Position numbers and translations under genes: made by a program
Shown: positions 32,059 through 41,355 of the stretch, in pieces
Layout of the letters: each line of letters begins with the position of its first letter
Position numbering within the stretch: the first letter of the stretch is position 1
Origin: Blastocladiella emersonii ATCC 22665
Lineage: Eukaryota > Blastocladiomycota > Blastocladiomycetes > Blastocladiales > Blastocladiaceae
Assembly (NCBI GenBank): GCA_025594325.1
Contig: JANHCV010000004.1
Span: forward strand, 310,001 to 374,000
Length of the DNA: 64,000 nt
Direction: 5' to 3'
The notes under the pieces: generated by a model
What the model was told of the DNA's origin: nothing
The model's input: the letters and a program-made list of their open reading frames with translations, nothing else
The model's database searches: none

Positions 32059-34410
32059 ATGCACTCGTCGCACTACTACGGCCAGCACTACTACGCCCCG
32101 ACCGGGCCGCCGCCGCCGGTGACGGCCGGCCAGCACCCGGTCTACGGCGCCGCCTACTACGGCATCGCGCCGCCCGCCGTCCCGCCGCCGCAGCAGCACC
32201 AGCATCACCAGCAGCACCTGCACCGCGCCCACCCCGACTCGGACGACGACGTCGACGACCTGCTCGACTGGAACACGCTCCACGCCGCCGCCCAGCCCGT
32301 CCCCGCCGCCGCCACGCACGCCCGCGCCGCCTCCGCCTCGGCCCTCCCCGACCCGTCCGCCCTCGGCCAGCTCTCCCCCGCCTACAACGCGCGCCCGGCC
32401 TGGCACCCGCTCGTCCACGTCGCCCCCGATGCCGCCACCCTCAATGCCGACCCGGCCGCCGCGCGCCCCGACATGCTCGACGTGACGCTCGGCGTCGTGC
32501 TCGACGCCCTGCCGCACTACACGCACCACGAGCTGGCCGCGCGCCAGACGGCCGTGACCGCGGCCGCGCTGTCGGTGCTCCCCAAGGCGCGCGGGTTCCA
32601 GGTGCTGCCCGGCACGCCGGCGGGCGCCGCAGTCCCCGTCAGCATGGTCCAGTTTGTCGTCGGGATCCCGATGCTCGCGCCCATCGACCTGCCCGACCGC
32701 CTCCAGATCGACACCTTCTGCGCGGTGCGCCTGCACGTCCTCGACATGTCGCCGCCGCGCGCCGTGGTCGCGCGCGAGCTGACCGTGTCGCTGGCCGGCA
32801 TCGCGCGCAAGTGGTCCAAGTCCGCGTTTGAGGCGGCGCTCGTCCGCGAGCACTCGGGCTTCACGCGCGTGCGGTCGTTCGGCGCCCCGCCCAACGCCAG
32901 CGTCCAGACCGCCATCGCGGCGGTGCGGTCGCCCGACGACTACGCCGAGGTGGTGCGCCGCGGGTTCGTCCTGGTCCGCGACTCGTGCGTGCTGGTGCGG
33001 CCCAACGGCCACCCGGCCGCCGACTGGCAGGGCCGCATCGACCGCGCCGTGTGGGTGCACCGCCTGCCGCGCGGCGTGCGCGACGCCGACCTGCCCGCCG
33101 TCTTCGACCCGGCCCACTTCGAGCACATGACGGTCCTCACGGGCGCCGCGCAGCACCAGCTGCAGCTCCAGCAGCAGGGGCAGGTGCAGCCGACGCCGTT
33201 CGGCGCCTTCGACGACGGCATCGTCGAGCTCGTGTGCCACTCGGTCGAGGAGCGCGACCAGCTGCTCGCGGGCCCGCGCTGGTTCACGCTCGCCAAGCAC
33301 ACCGTGTTCCTGACGGCGTACGGCGTGCGCGCGTGCTGGAAGTGCGGCAGCCCGCAGCACATGTCCAAGGCGTGCCCGAGCGGCAAGGGCATGCGGCTGG
33401 CCACGGCCGCGGCCCGCACCACGGGCGAGACCACCTTTGACCGCGAGTCGATGCGCGGCATGCTCGCCCGGTTCCCCGAGGACCCGCTCGCCCACGTCGC
33501 GCTCGGCCCGCTCGACGGCTGGGACCGCGTCCCGCGCGCCTTCCCGTACCCGCCGATCGCTGCCCAGCTCAAGCTGAGCGAGACCGGCGAGGTTATCGAC
33601 GAGGACTACTACGCGCTCGCCGCCCACGCGGCCGCTGCCGCCACCCCCGGCCTGGGTAACACGAACGGGAACGGCGCTACCACCACCACCACGACCACCA
33701 TCACCACTTCAATCAACAACAGCAACAACAACATGACCCCGACCAAGACCGGCTCGACCGACTCGCTCGCCACCATCACCACCACCACCACCAAGACCAC
33801 GGTCACCCGCACCACCACCATGAACGTCACGGCGCCCGTGTTCGTTCCGGCCTCGCCCGCTCCGGCCTCGGCCTCGGCCAAGTCTTCCTCCTCAGACCTC
33901 CGCTCCTTCCGCGGCTCGTGGGACATGCTCAACCAGCAGCAGCAGCAACAGCAGCAGCCGACCATGGCGCCGGTCCCGCCGCCGCAGCAGCAGCCCGTGG
34001 CGCCGGGCTTCACCTTCATCCCACCGCAGGTGCAGGTGCAGCCGCAGTACATGTACCCGGGCGCGCCGCTCGTCCCCGGCGGCGGGCTCGGGATGGCGAC
34101 GCTTCCGCCGTTCGGCCCCGCGCAGCCGTACCTCGGCGGGTTCGGCGGGGCCGGGGCGTTCGGGTACCCGCGGCAGTCGGCGCCCAGCACCACGAGCTCG
34201 ACGGGTGCCGCGTACTACGGCAGCGCCAGCAGCATCGCCGACGTGACCGAGGACGGGTACGACTACAGCAACGGCGGCGACGAGTACGACTACGTCGGCG
34301 AGGACTACTACCCGCCCTCGGGCGCCCCCGCCGGCGCCGCCGGGAACGCGTCCAACGCGTACGCGGTCGCCTACGCCGCGGGCAACAACCAGTACCGCCA
34401 GTTCGGATGA
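32059..34410 (+). CDS. CCHC zinc-knuckle protein, low-complexity tail
   Basis: 783 residues in one exon; the start is the first ATG of the frame that begins a protein-like sequence (MHSSHYYGQHYY). The N-terminus is Tyr/Pro/His-rich. The central part (about residues 130-420) is well ordered and includes VWVHRLPRGVRDADLPAVF, which looks like the first strand and helix of an RRM-like fold. A classical zinc knuckle CWKCGSPQHMSKAC (residues 426-439) follows. The C-terminal 250 residues are Thr-, Asn-, Gln- and Pro-rich with a Thr run near 540 and Gln runs near 630. RNA or single-stranded DNA binding is likely. Gag-like or LINE ORF1 origin is possible, but the frame is intact and has host codon use. 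Confidence 0.65.
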   Translation: MHSSHYYGQHYYAPTGPPPPVTAGQHPVYGAAYYGIAPPAVPPPQQHQHHQQHLHRAHPDSDDDVDDLLDWNTLHAAAQPVPAAATHARAASASALPDPSALGQLSPAYNARPAWHPLVHVAPDAATLNADPAAARPDMLDVTLGVVLDALPHYTHHELAARQTAVTAAALSVLPKARGFQVLPGTPAGAAVPVSMVQFVVGIPMLAPIDLPDRLQIDTFCAVRLHVLDMSPPRAVVARELTVSLAGIARKWSKSAFEAALVREHSGFTRVRSFGAPPNASVQTAIAAVRSPDDYAEVVRRGFVLVRDSCVLVRPNGHPAADWQGRIDRAVWVHRLPRGVRDADLPAVFDPAHFEHMTVLTGAAQHQLQLQQQGQVQPTPFGAFDDGIVELVCHSVEERDQLLAGPRWFTLAKHTVFLTAYGVRACWKCGSPQHMSKACPSGKGMRLATAAARTTGETTFDRESMRGMLARFPEDPLAHVALGPLDGWDRVPRAFPYPPIAAQLKLSETGEVIDEDYYALAAHAAAAATPGLGNTNGNGATTTTTTTITTSINNSNNNMTPTKTGSTDSLATITTTTTKTTVTRTTTMNVTAPVFVPASPAPASASAKSSSSDLRSFRGSWDMLNQQQQQQQQPTMAPVPPPQQQPVAPGFTFIPPQVQVQPQYMYPGAPLVPGGGLGMATLPPFGPAQPYLGGFGGAGAFGYPRQSAPSTTSSTGAAYYGSASSIADVTEDGYDYSNGGDEYDYVGEDYYPPSGAPAGAAGNASNAYAVAYAAGNNQYRQFG

Positions 34411-34662
34411 TGATGATGATGACGATGACGACGGCGACGGGCGGGCGGGCCCCACTGGCTTGCGTTTCGTCGCGCTGTCGCGGGCCTCGCTCTCCTTTTT
34501 CCTACCTTTCTTTCTGTTCCGTGGCCGTCGCTGGACTTTGCTCTCTGAGCTCTCTTCTGCCTCCTCGACGGCCCGTGCCCCTTACACACCAATAATTATT
34601 ATCAACTATCGCCTCCCTCTATAAATCCCAAAAAAAAAATACATAATCGAGCCATTATATTT

Positions 34663-37434
34663 TCAATCCAGTGGTGGTAGTGGTGGGATCGTGGGCTGAA
34701 CAAACGGCGCCGGCCGCCGCGGACCCGCGGCCATGGTCGCTGGCGGCGGCGGCGGCGCGACGGGGCCGATGGTCGACGACGAGGTCGATGTCGAGTCCGA
34801 GTCGTACGACTCGTCCTCGCCCGTGAAGTACGACGACGAGGACGACTCGGTAGCTTCAGAATCGGTCGGCGACGAGGCGTCCGTGGTCGACGACGGCGGC
34901 GTGGACCCGCTACTGCCGCTGCCGCTGCTCGACTCGCCGTGGCCGCCGTGATCGTGCACGTACAGGCGCGACCCGAACCCGATCTCGCCGACCGACGTGG
35001 CCATGGAATCGTCGTACGCGGGCGTCGCGCCCGCCGCTGCCGCCGCCGGGTGCTGTTCGACGCGGATCTCGCCGACCGACAGCTCGTCCGGGGCCGGGAG
35101 ACTGATCCCGCTCGACGCCGAGGACGCGAGCTGGCGCACGCGGTCGAGCGCGCGACGCTTCGCCGCGGCGCGCGCCCGCTGCACCCTTGCGAGCCCGGCG
35201 CCGAGCGGGCCGCCGACCTTGGGGACGGCGTACGGGGCCTGCGTATCCGTGACGACCACCGAGTCGTCCGGGTCGCCGATCAGCGCGACGCCTGGCGGCG
35301 GCCACGCCGCGGACGACACGATCTCGCCGTCCGAGAGTAGGAACGAGACGATCTCGTCGTGCGAGACGGATGTCAGGGACACGGAGTGCGAGGGCGTGCT
35401 GGAATCGAGCGACGTGACGAGCCCGGGGCTCCTGGACGTCGTGCGCGGCGAGGCGGGCGGGAGCGAGTCGCCGGGAGTCGCGACGCGCGGTGCGGGCGGC
35501 GGGGTGGGGGTCATGAGCTCGGTCGTCGTGAGCGAGACGGACGGGAGCTCGGGCTCGGGGGTCGCAGGCTGCACCGCGGCGTCGGCCATCACAACAAGCG
35601 GCGGCGGGGCGGGCGGGGACATTTGGGTCTCGGCGTCGGCGAGGTCGGGGTGTGGCGGCAGCTGCGGGAGTACGGGTGGCGGGGACGGTGGCGGCGTGGG
35701 CTCGGCTTCCTCCTCGTCCGAGTCCTCAACGATCGTCGGCAGCGACACGTCCGGGAGCGACGTCTGCGCGGCGACCTCGTGCAGGACGAGGCGGACGACG
35801 TCCGGCTTGACGGGCGACACAGGCGGGAGCACGGGCACGGGTGGCGGAGGGGACGGCGCGGGCGTGACCTGGGTCGCGCCGTGGACGCGGGCGGGCGAAA
35901 AGTCGGCCTGGACCGTCATATCGGCCACGTGGACGGCGGGCGCGGGCTCGGGGTCGGGATCGGCCTGGATGGCCTTGGCGACGGGGTACTCGGCGATGGC
36001 GCGGCGCGCGAGGTCGGCGACCAGCTCTACGACGACGGAATCGACGAGATCGTCGACGGCGACACGGACGAGGAGCTCCTGCTGGATCCACGCGACGAGG
36101 TCGGCGTGCAGGTGCGCGGTGTCGATGAGCGGCGGCTCGTCCTCCAAAACAGGCGGTGGTGGTGGTGGCGGATGAGCAGCAACGACGCGCGCGACCTCAG
36201 ACTCCCGCGGCGGCGGCGCCCAGTCGACAGTCTGCGTCCCCTTGACGGCGACGCGGACGAGCCCCGCGGTATCCACGGCGGCGTGGGCGATCGGGAGGAT
36301 ATCGGTCTGGCACCCGCGCGCGGCGCCGGGTTCCGGGTCGGCCTGGACGCCGCGCGCCGGTTTGGGGGAGGGCGGCGGGGTCGGCGTTTTCGCGGTGCCG
36401 CGGGAGAAGAAGGGCGGCGCGTCGCTCTGCGTGCCCGCGTCCACGGGCCCGCGGTCCGCCGGCTGCGCCTGCGTCGCGACCGACATGGTGCGGACGACGG
36501 GCGAGGGCGCGGTCTGCTGCGAGACGGTGGTGGTGCGCACAGCGGCGGCGCGGGGAGCGGGCTTGTACACGGCCACGACGGGTGTCGGCGTCGGCGTCGG
36601 CGTCGCTGGTGGTGGAGGAACGGGCCGTGCTGGGGCAGGCGCAGATGCGGGTTTCCGCCGCGACGGCGCGGGTGACCGCGACCGCGCGGGCCGCGCGGAG
36701 GGCGGGGCCTCGAGGAACGGCGGCGGGAGCGGCGGGGCGGGCGACGGGAGCGCGGTCAGGTGCGGCGGCTTCATGGAGGTGCGACGCAGAAAGATGGGGT
36801 TCTGCGTGACGCGCACGTTGTAGAACTTGTTGGGCGCGCGCAGCGGCGACGTCGCGCGGGCCGGGGTCGCGGGCGGCGGATCGACGGCGGCGCTCGGTTG
36901 TTGCTGTGCTCTCTGGCGCGGCGCGACGGGTGCCGGGATCTGAGTCGGCGGAGGCGGGTGCGACCTGACGCGCGGTTGCGGCGGCGGCGGTGGAGGAGCT
37001 GGTCTCGCGGATGCAGCCGCGGCGCGCGCCGAGAGCTCGTGGTGCGCAGCGTGATGGTGCATCTGCTGAGCGGCGAGGTTGCGCACGCGCGCCATGATGG
37101 ACTCGGTGACGAGCGCGGGTCCGTGGCTTGACGCATCGTCAGGGGTCGGTGAGGCCACGATGCGCGAGGCGCGGAGCAGCGTCGTGCGCGCGCCCGCGTA
37201 GTCAAACTCGCCGCCGAGCGCCTGGGTCAGCCGCGCATCGGCGAGCGCGCGGGCCGTCGGCGCGAACGTCTCCTGGGCGGCGGACCGTTTGACGCGCAGG
37301 ATCGAGGCGACCGCCGACGAGGAAGATGCGGCGGCCGGTGGTGGCGGCGGGCGCGAGGACCCGAGCTTGGAGGACCGCAGCGCCTCGAGCTCGCGGAAGA
37401 CGCGGGCCGAGAGCGCGGTCGTGGAGTCGTTCAT
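34663..37434 (-). CDS. proline-rich protein, function unknown
   Basis: 923 residues from ATG at 37,434 (MNDSTTALSARVFRELEALR). The open frame extends further 5' but that part overlaps the divergent SUN gene. Residues 1-140 are helical, including ESIMARVRNLAAQQMHHHAA. A long Pro/Ala-rich disordered middle follows. A conserved-looking patch NKFYNVRVTQNPIFLRRTSM lies near residue 205. Another ordered helical segment is LHADLVAWIQQELLVRVAVD near 440. The repeated short phrases ...GTQTVD, ...AGTQSDA, ...VQADP, ...MTVQAD and ...AQTSLP recall the 'TQTD/MQAD' phrases of some cytoskeletal or centrosomal scaffolds. I do not recognise the family. The gene is divergent from the SUN gene (270 bp). Confidence 0.6.
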   Translation of the reverse strand: MNDSTTALSARVFRELEALRSSKLGSSRPPPPPAAASSSSAVASILRVKRSAAQETFAPTARALADARLTQALGGEFDYAGARTTLLRASRIVASPTPDDASSHGPALVTESIMARVRNLAAQQMHHHAAHHELSARAAAASARPAPPPPPPQPRVRSHPPPPTQIPAPVAPRQRAQQQPSAAVDPPPATPARATSPLRAPNKFYNVRVTQNPIFLRRTSMKPPHLTALPSPAPPLPPPFLEAPPSARPARSRSPAPSRRKPASAPAPARPVPPPPATPTPTPTPVVAVYKPAPRAAAVRTTTVSQQTAPSPVVRTMSVATQAQPADRGPVDAGTQSDAPPFFSRGTAKTPTPPPSPKPARGVQADPEPGAARGCQTDILPIAHAAVDTAGLVRVAVKGTQTVDWAPPPRESEVARVVAAHPPPPPPPVLEDEPPLIDTAHLHADLVAWIQQELLVRVAVDDLVDSVVVELVADLARRAIAEYPVAKAIQADPDPEPAPAVHVADMTVQADFSPARVHGATQVTPAPSPPPPVPVLPPVSPVKPDVVRLVLHEVAAQTSLPDVSLPTIVEDSDEEEAEPTPPPSPPPVLPQLPPHPDLADAETQMSPPAPPPLVVMADAAVQPATPEPELPSVSLTTTELMTPTPPPAPRVATPGDSLPPASPRTTSRSPGLVTSLDSSTPSHSVSLTSVSHDEIVSFLLSDGEIVSSAAWPPPGVALIGDPDDSVVVTDTQAPYAVPKVGGPLGAGLARVQRARAAAKRRALDRVRQLASSASSGISLPAPDELSVGEIRVEQHPAAAAAGATPAYDDSMATSVGEIGFGSRLYVHDHGGHGESSSGSGSSGSTPPSSTTDASSPTDSEATESSSSSYFTGEDESYDSDSTSTSSSTIGPVAPPPPPATMAAGPRRPAPFVQPTIPPLPPLD

Positions 37435-37704
37435 TGCATTACATGGATTGATGGGTCGGTCAGAGAGGGAGAGCGGGAGGGGTGGGAAGGGCGGCGATCG
37501 TCTCGCACCTTGGCGGAGGCGCGACGCACAATCGCGTGAGGGCACGTTGGCGGCGACCCCTGAGACCTTGCCTGTTGCGACGCGTCGTCGTCGTCCTTCT
37601 GGTCGTCCTTGCTCTCCTCGCCGCACCCACCGCCATCGCATCCGCGCCCATGAATCACCGCCGCCGGCGCAACGAGTAGCCGCAACCGCACCCACGGAGA
37701 GAGA
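37435..37704. promoter_or_regulatory. divergent upstream region
   Basis: 270 bp between the start codons of the proline-rich protein gene and the SUN-domain gene. No TATA box is obvious. Confidence 0.35.
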
Positions 37705-40560
37705 ATGCTGCGCCGCTCCGACTCGACCGACTCGCAGCTCGGCGCCGCGGCCGAGCCGCTCAAGACGCTGCGCAGCCGCGTCATCTACGAGTCGCCCGTC
37801 GCCCCCAAGGGCCGCCGCGCCGCCGTCACCCGCGCCGTCGGGCCCGCCGCGCCCTCGGATACCGCCGACCCGGCGTTCCCCACACCCTCGCGCCCGCCGC
37901 GCACCACCGCGGGCTCCTTCCCCACCGCCACCTCTGCGCCGTCCAATGAGATGCCCGCCCCCGCCCCTGCACCCATGCCCGCCAAGGTCTGGCTGACGCG
38001 CCTCCCGCGCAGCGGCGGCAACGTCGTCGACATGGGCTCGTCCGTCCCTCCACCGCCGCCATCGCAGCCGCCGGCACCCCCGAAGCAGCAGCAGCAGTAC
38101 ATGTATTACGAAGACGAAAATGAGGCCGAGGACGAGGCCGATCTGCTCCTCGACCGCGCCCGCGACCGTACCCTCCCGCCCGAGCACGAGGACCGCCGCC
38201 GCTCCGACCACTACGACGACTACGGTGAGGACGACTGGGGCCGCCGCGCCGTCTACCGCCCTACGGGTGGCGGCGGCGGCCGGGTCGGCTCACCCGTCCG
38301 CAACGGGTACCGCGTCGGCGCCGAAACCGGGTCGTCCTCGGCCGCTGACGCTGCGCGCGCACGCGTCTCCAACTCGGGCAACCCGCCACCACCGCGGCAA
38401 CAGCAGCAGCAGCAGCAGCAACAGCAGAAGCGCAACCCAGCACTCTCTCGCTCCGCCGACGCGCGCGAGGCCCTGACCAACCTCGCCTCGGACGTGGCCA
38501 CTGCGCTGCACGGCGGCAGCGAGTCCGTATCGCGCGCCGCCGCCGGCGCCTGGGCCCGCTCCTCGACGTCGCTCCGCGAGCACGTCGTCGCCCCCGCCGG
38601 CCGCATCGGTCACTGGATGCTGCGCGCCGATCACCGCCGCTTCCTCGTCGCCGTCCTCGTCGTCGCGCTCGGCATCGCGGCAACGTCCACGTTCGGCGCC
38701 AACATCCCGCTCGTCCCGACTACCCTGTTCGACTCGAACCAGTGGCGGCTCGCGTTCCCCACCCTGTTCCCGCCACCCGCGCAGCAGCCACACGTCGCTC
38801 CTGCGCCGGTGCCCGCGACCACGGCGAGACCGGTCGTGGTCAAGCCGCTGCCCGATCCTGCTCCAGCACCCGCTTCCGCTTCCGCTCCAGTCACGCCACC
38901 ACCTGCTCAACCCGCCGCTGCTGCCGATACCGCGGCACACTCGCCGCCCGCCGACACCGTTCCGCTTCGCGACATGCGGCGGCGCAGCGACGGCTCGACC
39001 GCGTCCGCCGACCCGGACGAGGCCGTCGCGTTGATCGTCGCGCGCATGGAGCGCCTGCAGGAGCACGTCGCGGTCCTGCGCACGCAGCTGGCCGACCAGG
39101 AGTCGATGCACCTGCGCCGGTACCAGCGGCTCGCCGACGAGGCCGAGGAGAAGATCGCGTCGCTCGCCTCCTCCCTCACCGCGGCGCTCGCCGCGCAGGA
39201 GCAGCTGGCCGCGCGGCCCGCGCCGCCGCCCGTCGACCCCGAGGTCGTGGCACGCCACGTCGCGTCGGCCGTCCAGCCGTGGATGACGTCGATGCAGCAG
39301 CGCGTCCTCGCCACGGCGACGCAGGCGCGCGAGCGCGTCGAGAAGGTCGAGGGCGATCTCGCCGCCCTGCAGGCCGCGTGTGACGCGGCCCTCGCGCGCG
39401 CCGCCGACTCGATCGCCGACGCCCGCAAGCAGGCCGAGCTCGCGGCCGCGCGCCCGCCACCACCGCCGCCCGCCCCGCCCGCCCCGCCCGCGCCCATCCG
39501 CGCGCGGCTGCCCGACTTTGCCCTGATCCCCGCCGGCGCGCGCGTCGTGCACGCGCTCACGTCCAGGACGTACGCGTGGCCCGCACGCAACCCGGTCCTC
39601 GCGATGCTCGGCATGACGACGACGGGGCACCCGCCCGAGGCCGCATTCCTCCCCGTCCCCGTCTCGATCGCCGCTGGCTCGGCGTCGGCTGCGGCGCTCC
39701 ACGCGTCGGGCGCCGTCGCGCTCGTCACCGAGTCCATGGTCGGCCGGTGCTGGGCCATGGCGGGCGACGCCGGGTTCGTGACGGTGCAGCTCGCGCGGCC
39801 CGCGACCGTCTCACACGTCGCCGTCGCGCACCTCCCGCGCGCCGCGACCGTCGATTTCGCAAGCGCGCCGCGCCGCGTGCGTGTGTTCGCCCTGTACCAC
39901 CTCCCCGCGCCGCTGGTCCCGAACGGGCACCGCGGGCCCGGGTCGGCGGTCCCGACCTCGATCGACGATGTGCCGACACTGAAACCCGTGGACGCCATGG
40001 CGCGCGCGACAGCGGCACGTGCGGCTGCGCAGAGCGGCGGTCCCGAGGCCGAGTACGTGACCCCGTTCAAGGTGCTCCTGGCCGAGCTCGACTTTGACGA
40101 TTTCGGCGTGGATGTCGAGGACGACGCGACCATTGGGACTCCTCCGGCTTCGCCGCCGTCCGATGCGCCGCCCGCACACGCCCTCCGCCCGCTCGCGTGG
40201 CGCACCGCGCCCGTGCGCACCGCGATCCGCGAGTTTGTGCGCGCGTTCCCCGTCACACACACGGCGTTCGCGGTCGTGGGCAACCACGGGCACCCGCTCC
40301 ACACGTGCGTGTACCGGTTCGCGGTCCACGGTAAGACGGCGCCCGGCGAGTCGGCGGAGGCCAGGGCCGCTGTGTCGAGCGCGCGGCAGCACCCGCCGCC
40401 GCCTCCACATGTGGCTCCACCAGCGGCGCCAGCGGCGGCGCTGCGGAGGGAGGCCAAGGCGAATGATGGACCGGTGCCTCCGCCGGTCCCGCACGATGGT
40501 GATGTGCAGGTCCCGCCGGCCGTGGTGCCCGACCACCCACCGGTGCCGCCGATGCCGTGA
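37705..40560 (+). CDS. SUN-domain protein (Sad1/UNC84-like)
   Basis: 951 residues, one exon. The N-terminal half is disordered, with short Gln runs (about residues 130-135 and 232-241). A single transmembrane segment at about residues 311-332 reads FLVAVLVVALGIAATS. A Pro-rich stretch and a coiled coil follow (about 445-595, including ARMERLQEHVAVLRTQLADQ). The C-terminal SUN domain starts near residue 605: DFALIPAGARVVHALTSRTY, then GRCWAMAGDAGFVTVQLARP, VSHVAVAHLPRAA and FAVVGNHGHPLHTCVYRF. SUN proteins sit in the inner nuclear membrane with the SUN domain in the perinuclear space, binding KASH proteins. The topology seen here fits. Insertions of Pro/Ala-rich sequence split the SUN domain near residue 800. 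Confidence 0.88.
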   Translation: MLRRSDSTDSQLGAAAEPLKTLRSRVIYESPVAPKGRRAAVTRAVGPAAPSDTADPAFPTPSRPPRTTAGSFPTATSAPSNEMPAPAPAPMPAKVWLTRLPRSGGNVVDMGSSVPPPPPSQPPAPPKQQQQYMYYEDENEAEDEADLLLDRARDRTLPPEHEDRRRSDHYDDYGEDDWGRRAVYRPTGGGGGRVGSPVRNGYRVGAETGSSSAADAARARVSNSGNPPPPRQQQQQQQQQQKRNPALSRSADAREALTNLASDVATALHGGSESVSRAAAGAWARSSTSLREHVVAPAGRIGHWMLRADHRRFLVAVLVVALGIAATSTFGANIPLVPTTLFDSNQWRLAFPTLFPPPAQQPHVAPAPVPATTARPVVVKPLPDPAPAPASASAPVTPPPAQPAAAADTAAHSPPADTVPLRDMRRRSDGSTASADPDEAVALIVARMERLQEHVAVLRTQLADQESMHLRRYQRLADEAEEKIASLASSLTAALAAQEQLAARPAPPPVDPEVVARHVASAVQPWMTSMQQRVLATATQARERVEKVEGDLAALQAACDAALARAADSIADARKQAELAAARPPPPPPAPPAPPAPIRARLPDFALIPAGARVVHALTSRTYAWPARNPVLAMLGMTTTGHPPEAAFLPVPVSIAAGSASAAALHASGAVALVTESMVGRCWAMAGDAGFVTVQLARPATVSHVAVAHLPRAATVDFASAPRRVRVFALYHLPAPLVPNGHRGPGSAVPTSIDDVPTLKPVDAMARATAARAAAQSGGPEAEYVTPFKVLLAELDFDDFGVDVEDDATIGTPPASPPSDAPPAHALRPLAWRTAPVRTAIREFVRAFPVTHTAFAVVGNHGHPLHTCVYRFAVHGKTAPGESAEARAAVSSARQHPPPPPHVAPPAAPAAALRREAKANDGPVPPPVPHDGDVQVPPAVVPDHPPVPPMP

Positions 40561-40612
40561 GACTTGACAACAGGAGAAGGTGGAATAAACTATCACTTAC
40601 ATTGACACCCCT

Positions 40613-41134
40613 TCACTCGTCGGACGGCTTGGTCACGACCTGCTTCCCGACGACATACAAGCCCGTGCGCTTCTCGACGCGTCCCTCGCCCGCGAGGTGC
40701 GTGAACGGGGCCGCAGCGCTTGGGCTCGCGGCACGGTCCTCGCGCAGGTCACGGAACGTGACGGACCCAGGCACCGCGAGCGACGCCGTAGGCTCGAGCG
40801 CCGCCGAAACCCCCGGCGCGTCGCGCAGGTGGCCCACGAGTGACAAGAAGCGCGACAGGTCCGCGGTCGTCGTCTCGGGCGAGGCAGGGAGCGGGAGACC
40901 GGCCAGCGTGCACAGCGAGGCGAGCGACGGGAGCGGGTCGGCCTCGGACGTCGAGGTGCGAGGGGCCAGGAGCGAGCGGACTGACTTGGTCGGGTCTACA
41001 CTATTGAGTGTGAGGCTCGGGGGTGGGTCACTTCGGGGTGGGTGCGAAGGCTCGTACTCTGCAGGAGCGGGTGCACCTCGGGTCCCGTCGATAGCGCGCG
41101 ACTGACCACTACGGGCCGCGAAACGAGTGCGCAA
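40613..41134 (-). CDS. GATC: mitochondrial GatC (Glu-tRNA(Gln) amidotransferase subunit C)
   Basis: 173 residues. The C-terminal half has the GatC pattern: a helical stretch (TTADLSRFLSLVGHLRDAPG), a Val/Glu/Pro patch (SAALEPTASLAVPGS), LREDRAASP, and the closing GLYVVGKQV. The N-terminus MRTRFAARSGQSR is Arg/Ser-rich without acids and fits a mitochondrial presequence. GatC bridges subunits A and B in the complex that converts Glu-tRNA(Gln) to Gln-tRNA(Gln) in mitochondria. Similarity is short and the family is weakly conserved, so the call is probable. It converges with the SUN gene (52 bp apart) and diverges from the next gene by 221 bp. Confidence 0.62.
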   Translation of the reverse strand: MRTRFAARSGQSRAIDGTRGAPAPAEYEPSHPPRSDPPPSLTLNSVDPTKSVRSLLAPRTSTSEADPLPSLASLCTLAGLPLPASPETTTADLSRFLSLVGHLRDAPGVSAALEPTASLAVPGSVTFRDLREDRAASPSAAAPFTHLAGEGRVEKRTGLYVVGKQVVTKPSDE

Positions 41135-41355
41135 GAGCGGGTTGCACTAAGTGCGCGATACATGGGCTGCATATTGCGTTGTCAGGCAGGACGAGAGGTG
41201 AAAGCGACGGCGACATCACATGGGCGCAAGCGGCGCGCGACGCGTCCGCGAGACACGCGCGTCTCGCACCGCTTCATCCTTCTCCTCCGTCGGCTCTCAC
41301 GCATCTCATCAAGGAGCACATGTAACCTGATGCACACGGGCTGAGCGACGATACC

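Noticed and set aside
31660-33627. 655-codon minus-strand frame
   Set aside because: It is antisense to glyoxalase II exon 4 and the CCHC protein, with Arg/Val/Gly-rich shadow composition and no motif.
37435-38211. N-terminal extension of the proline-rich protein
   Set aside because: The frame stays open upstream of 37,434 but this overlaps the start of the SUN-domain gene and becomes Arg/Gly-rich shadow sequence.
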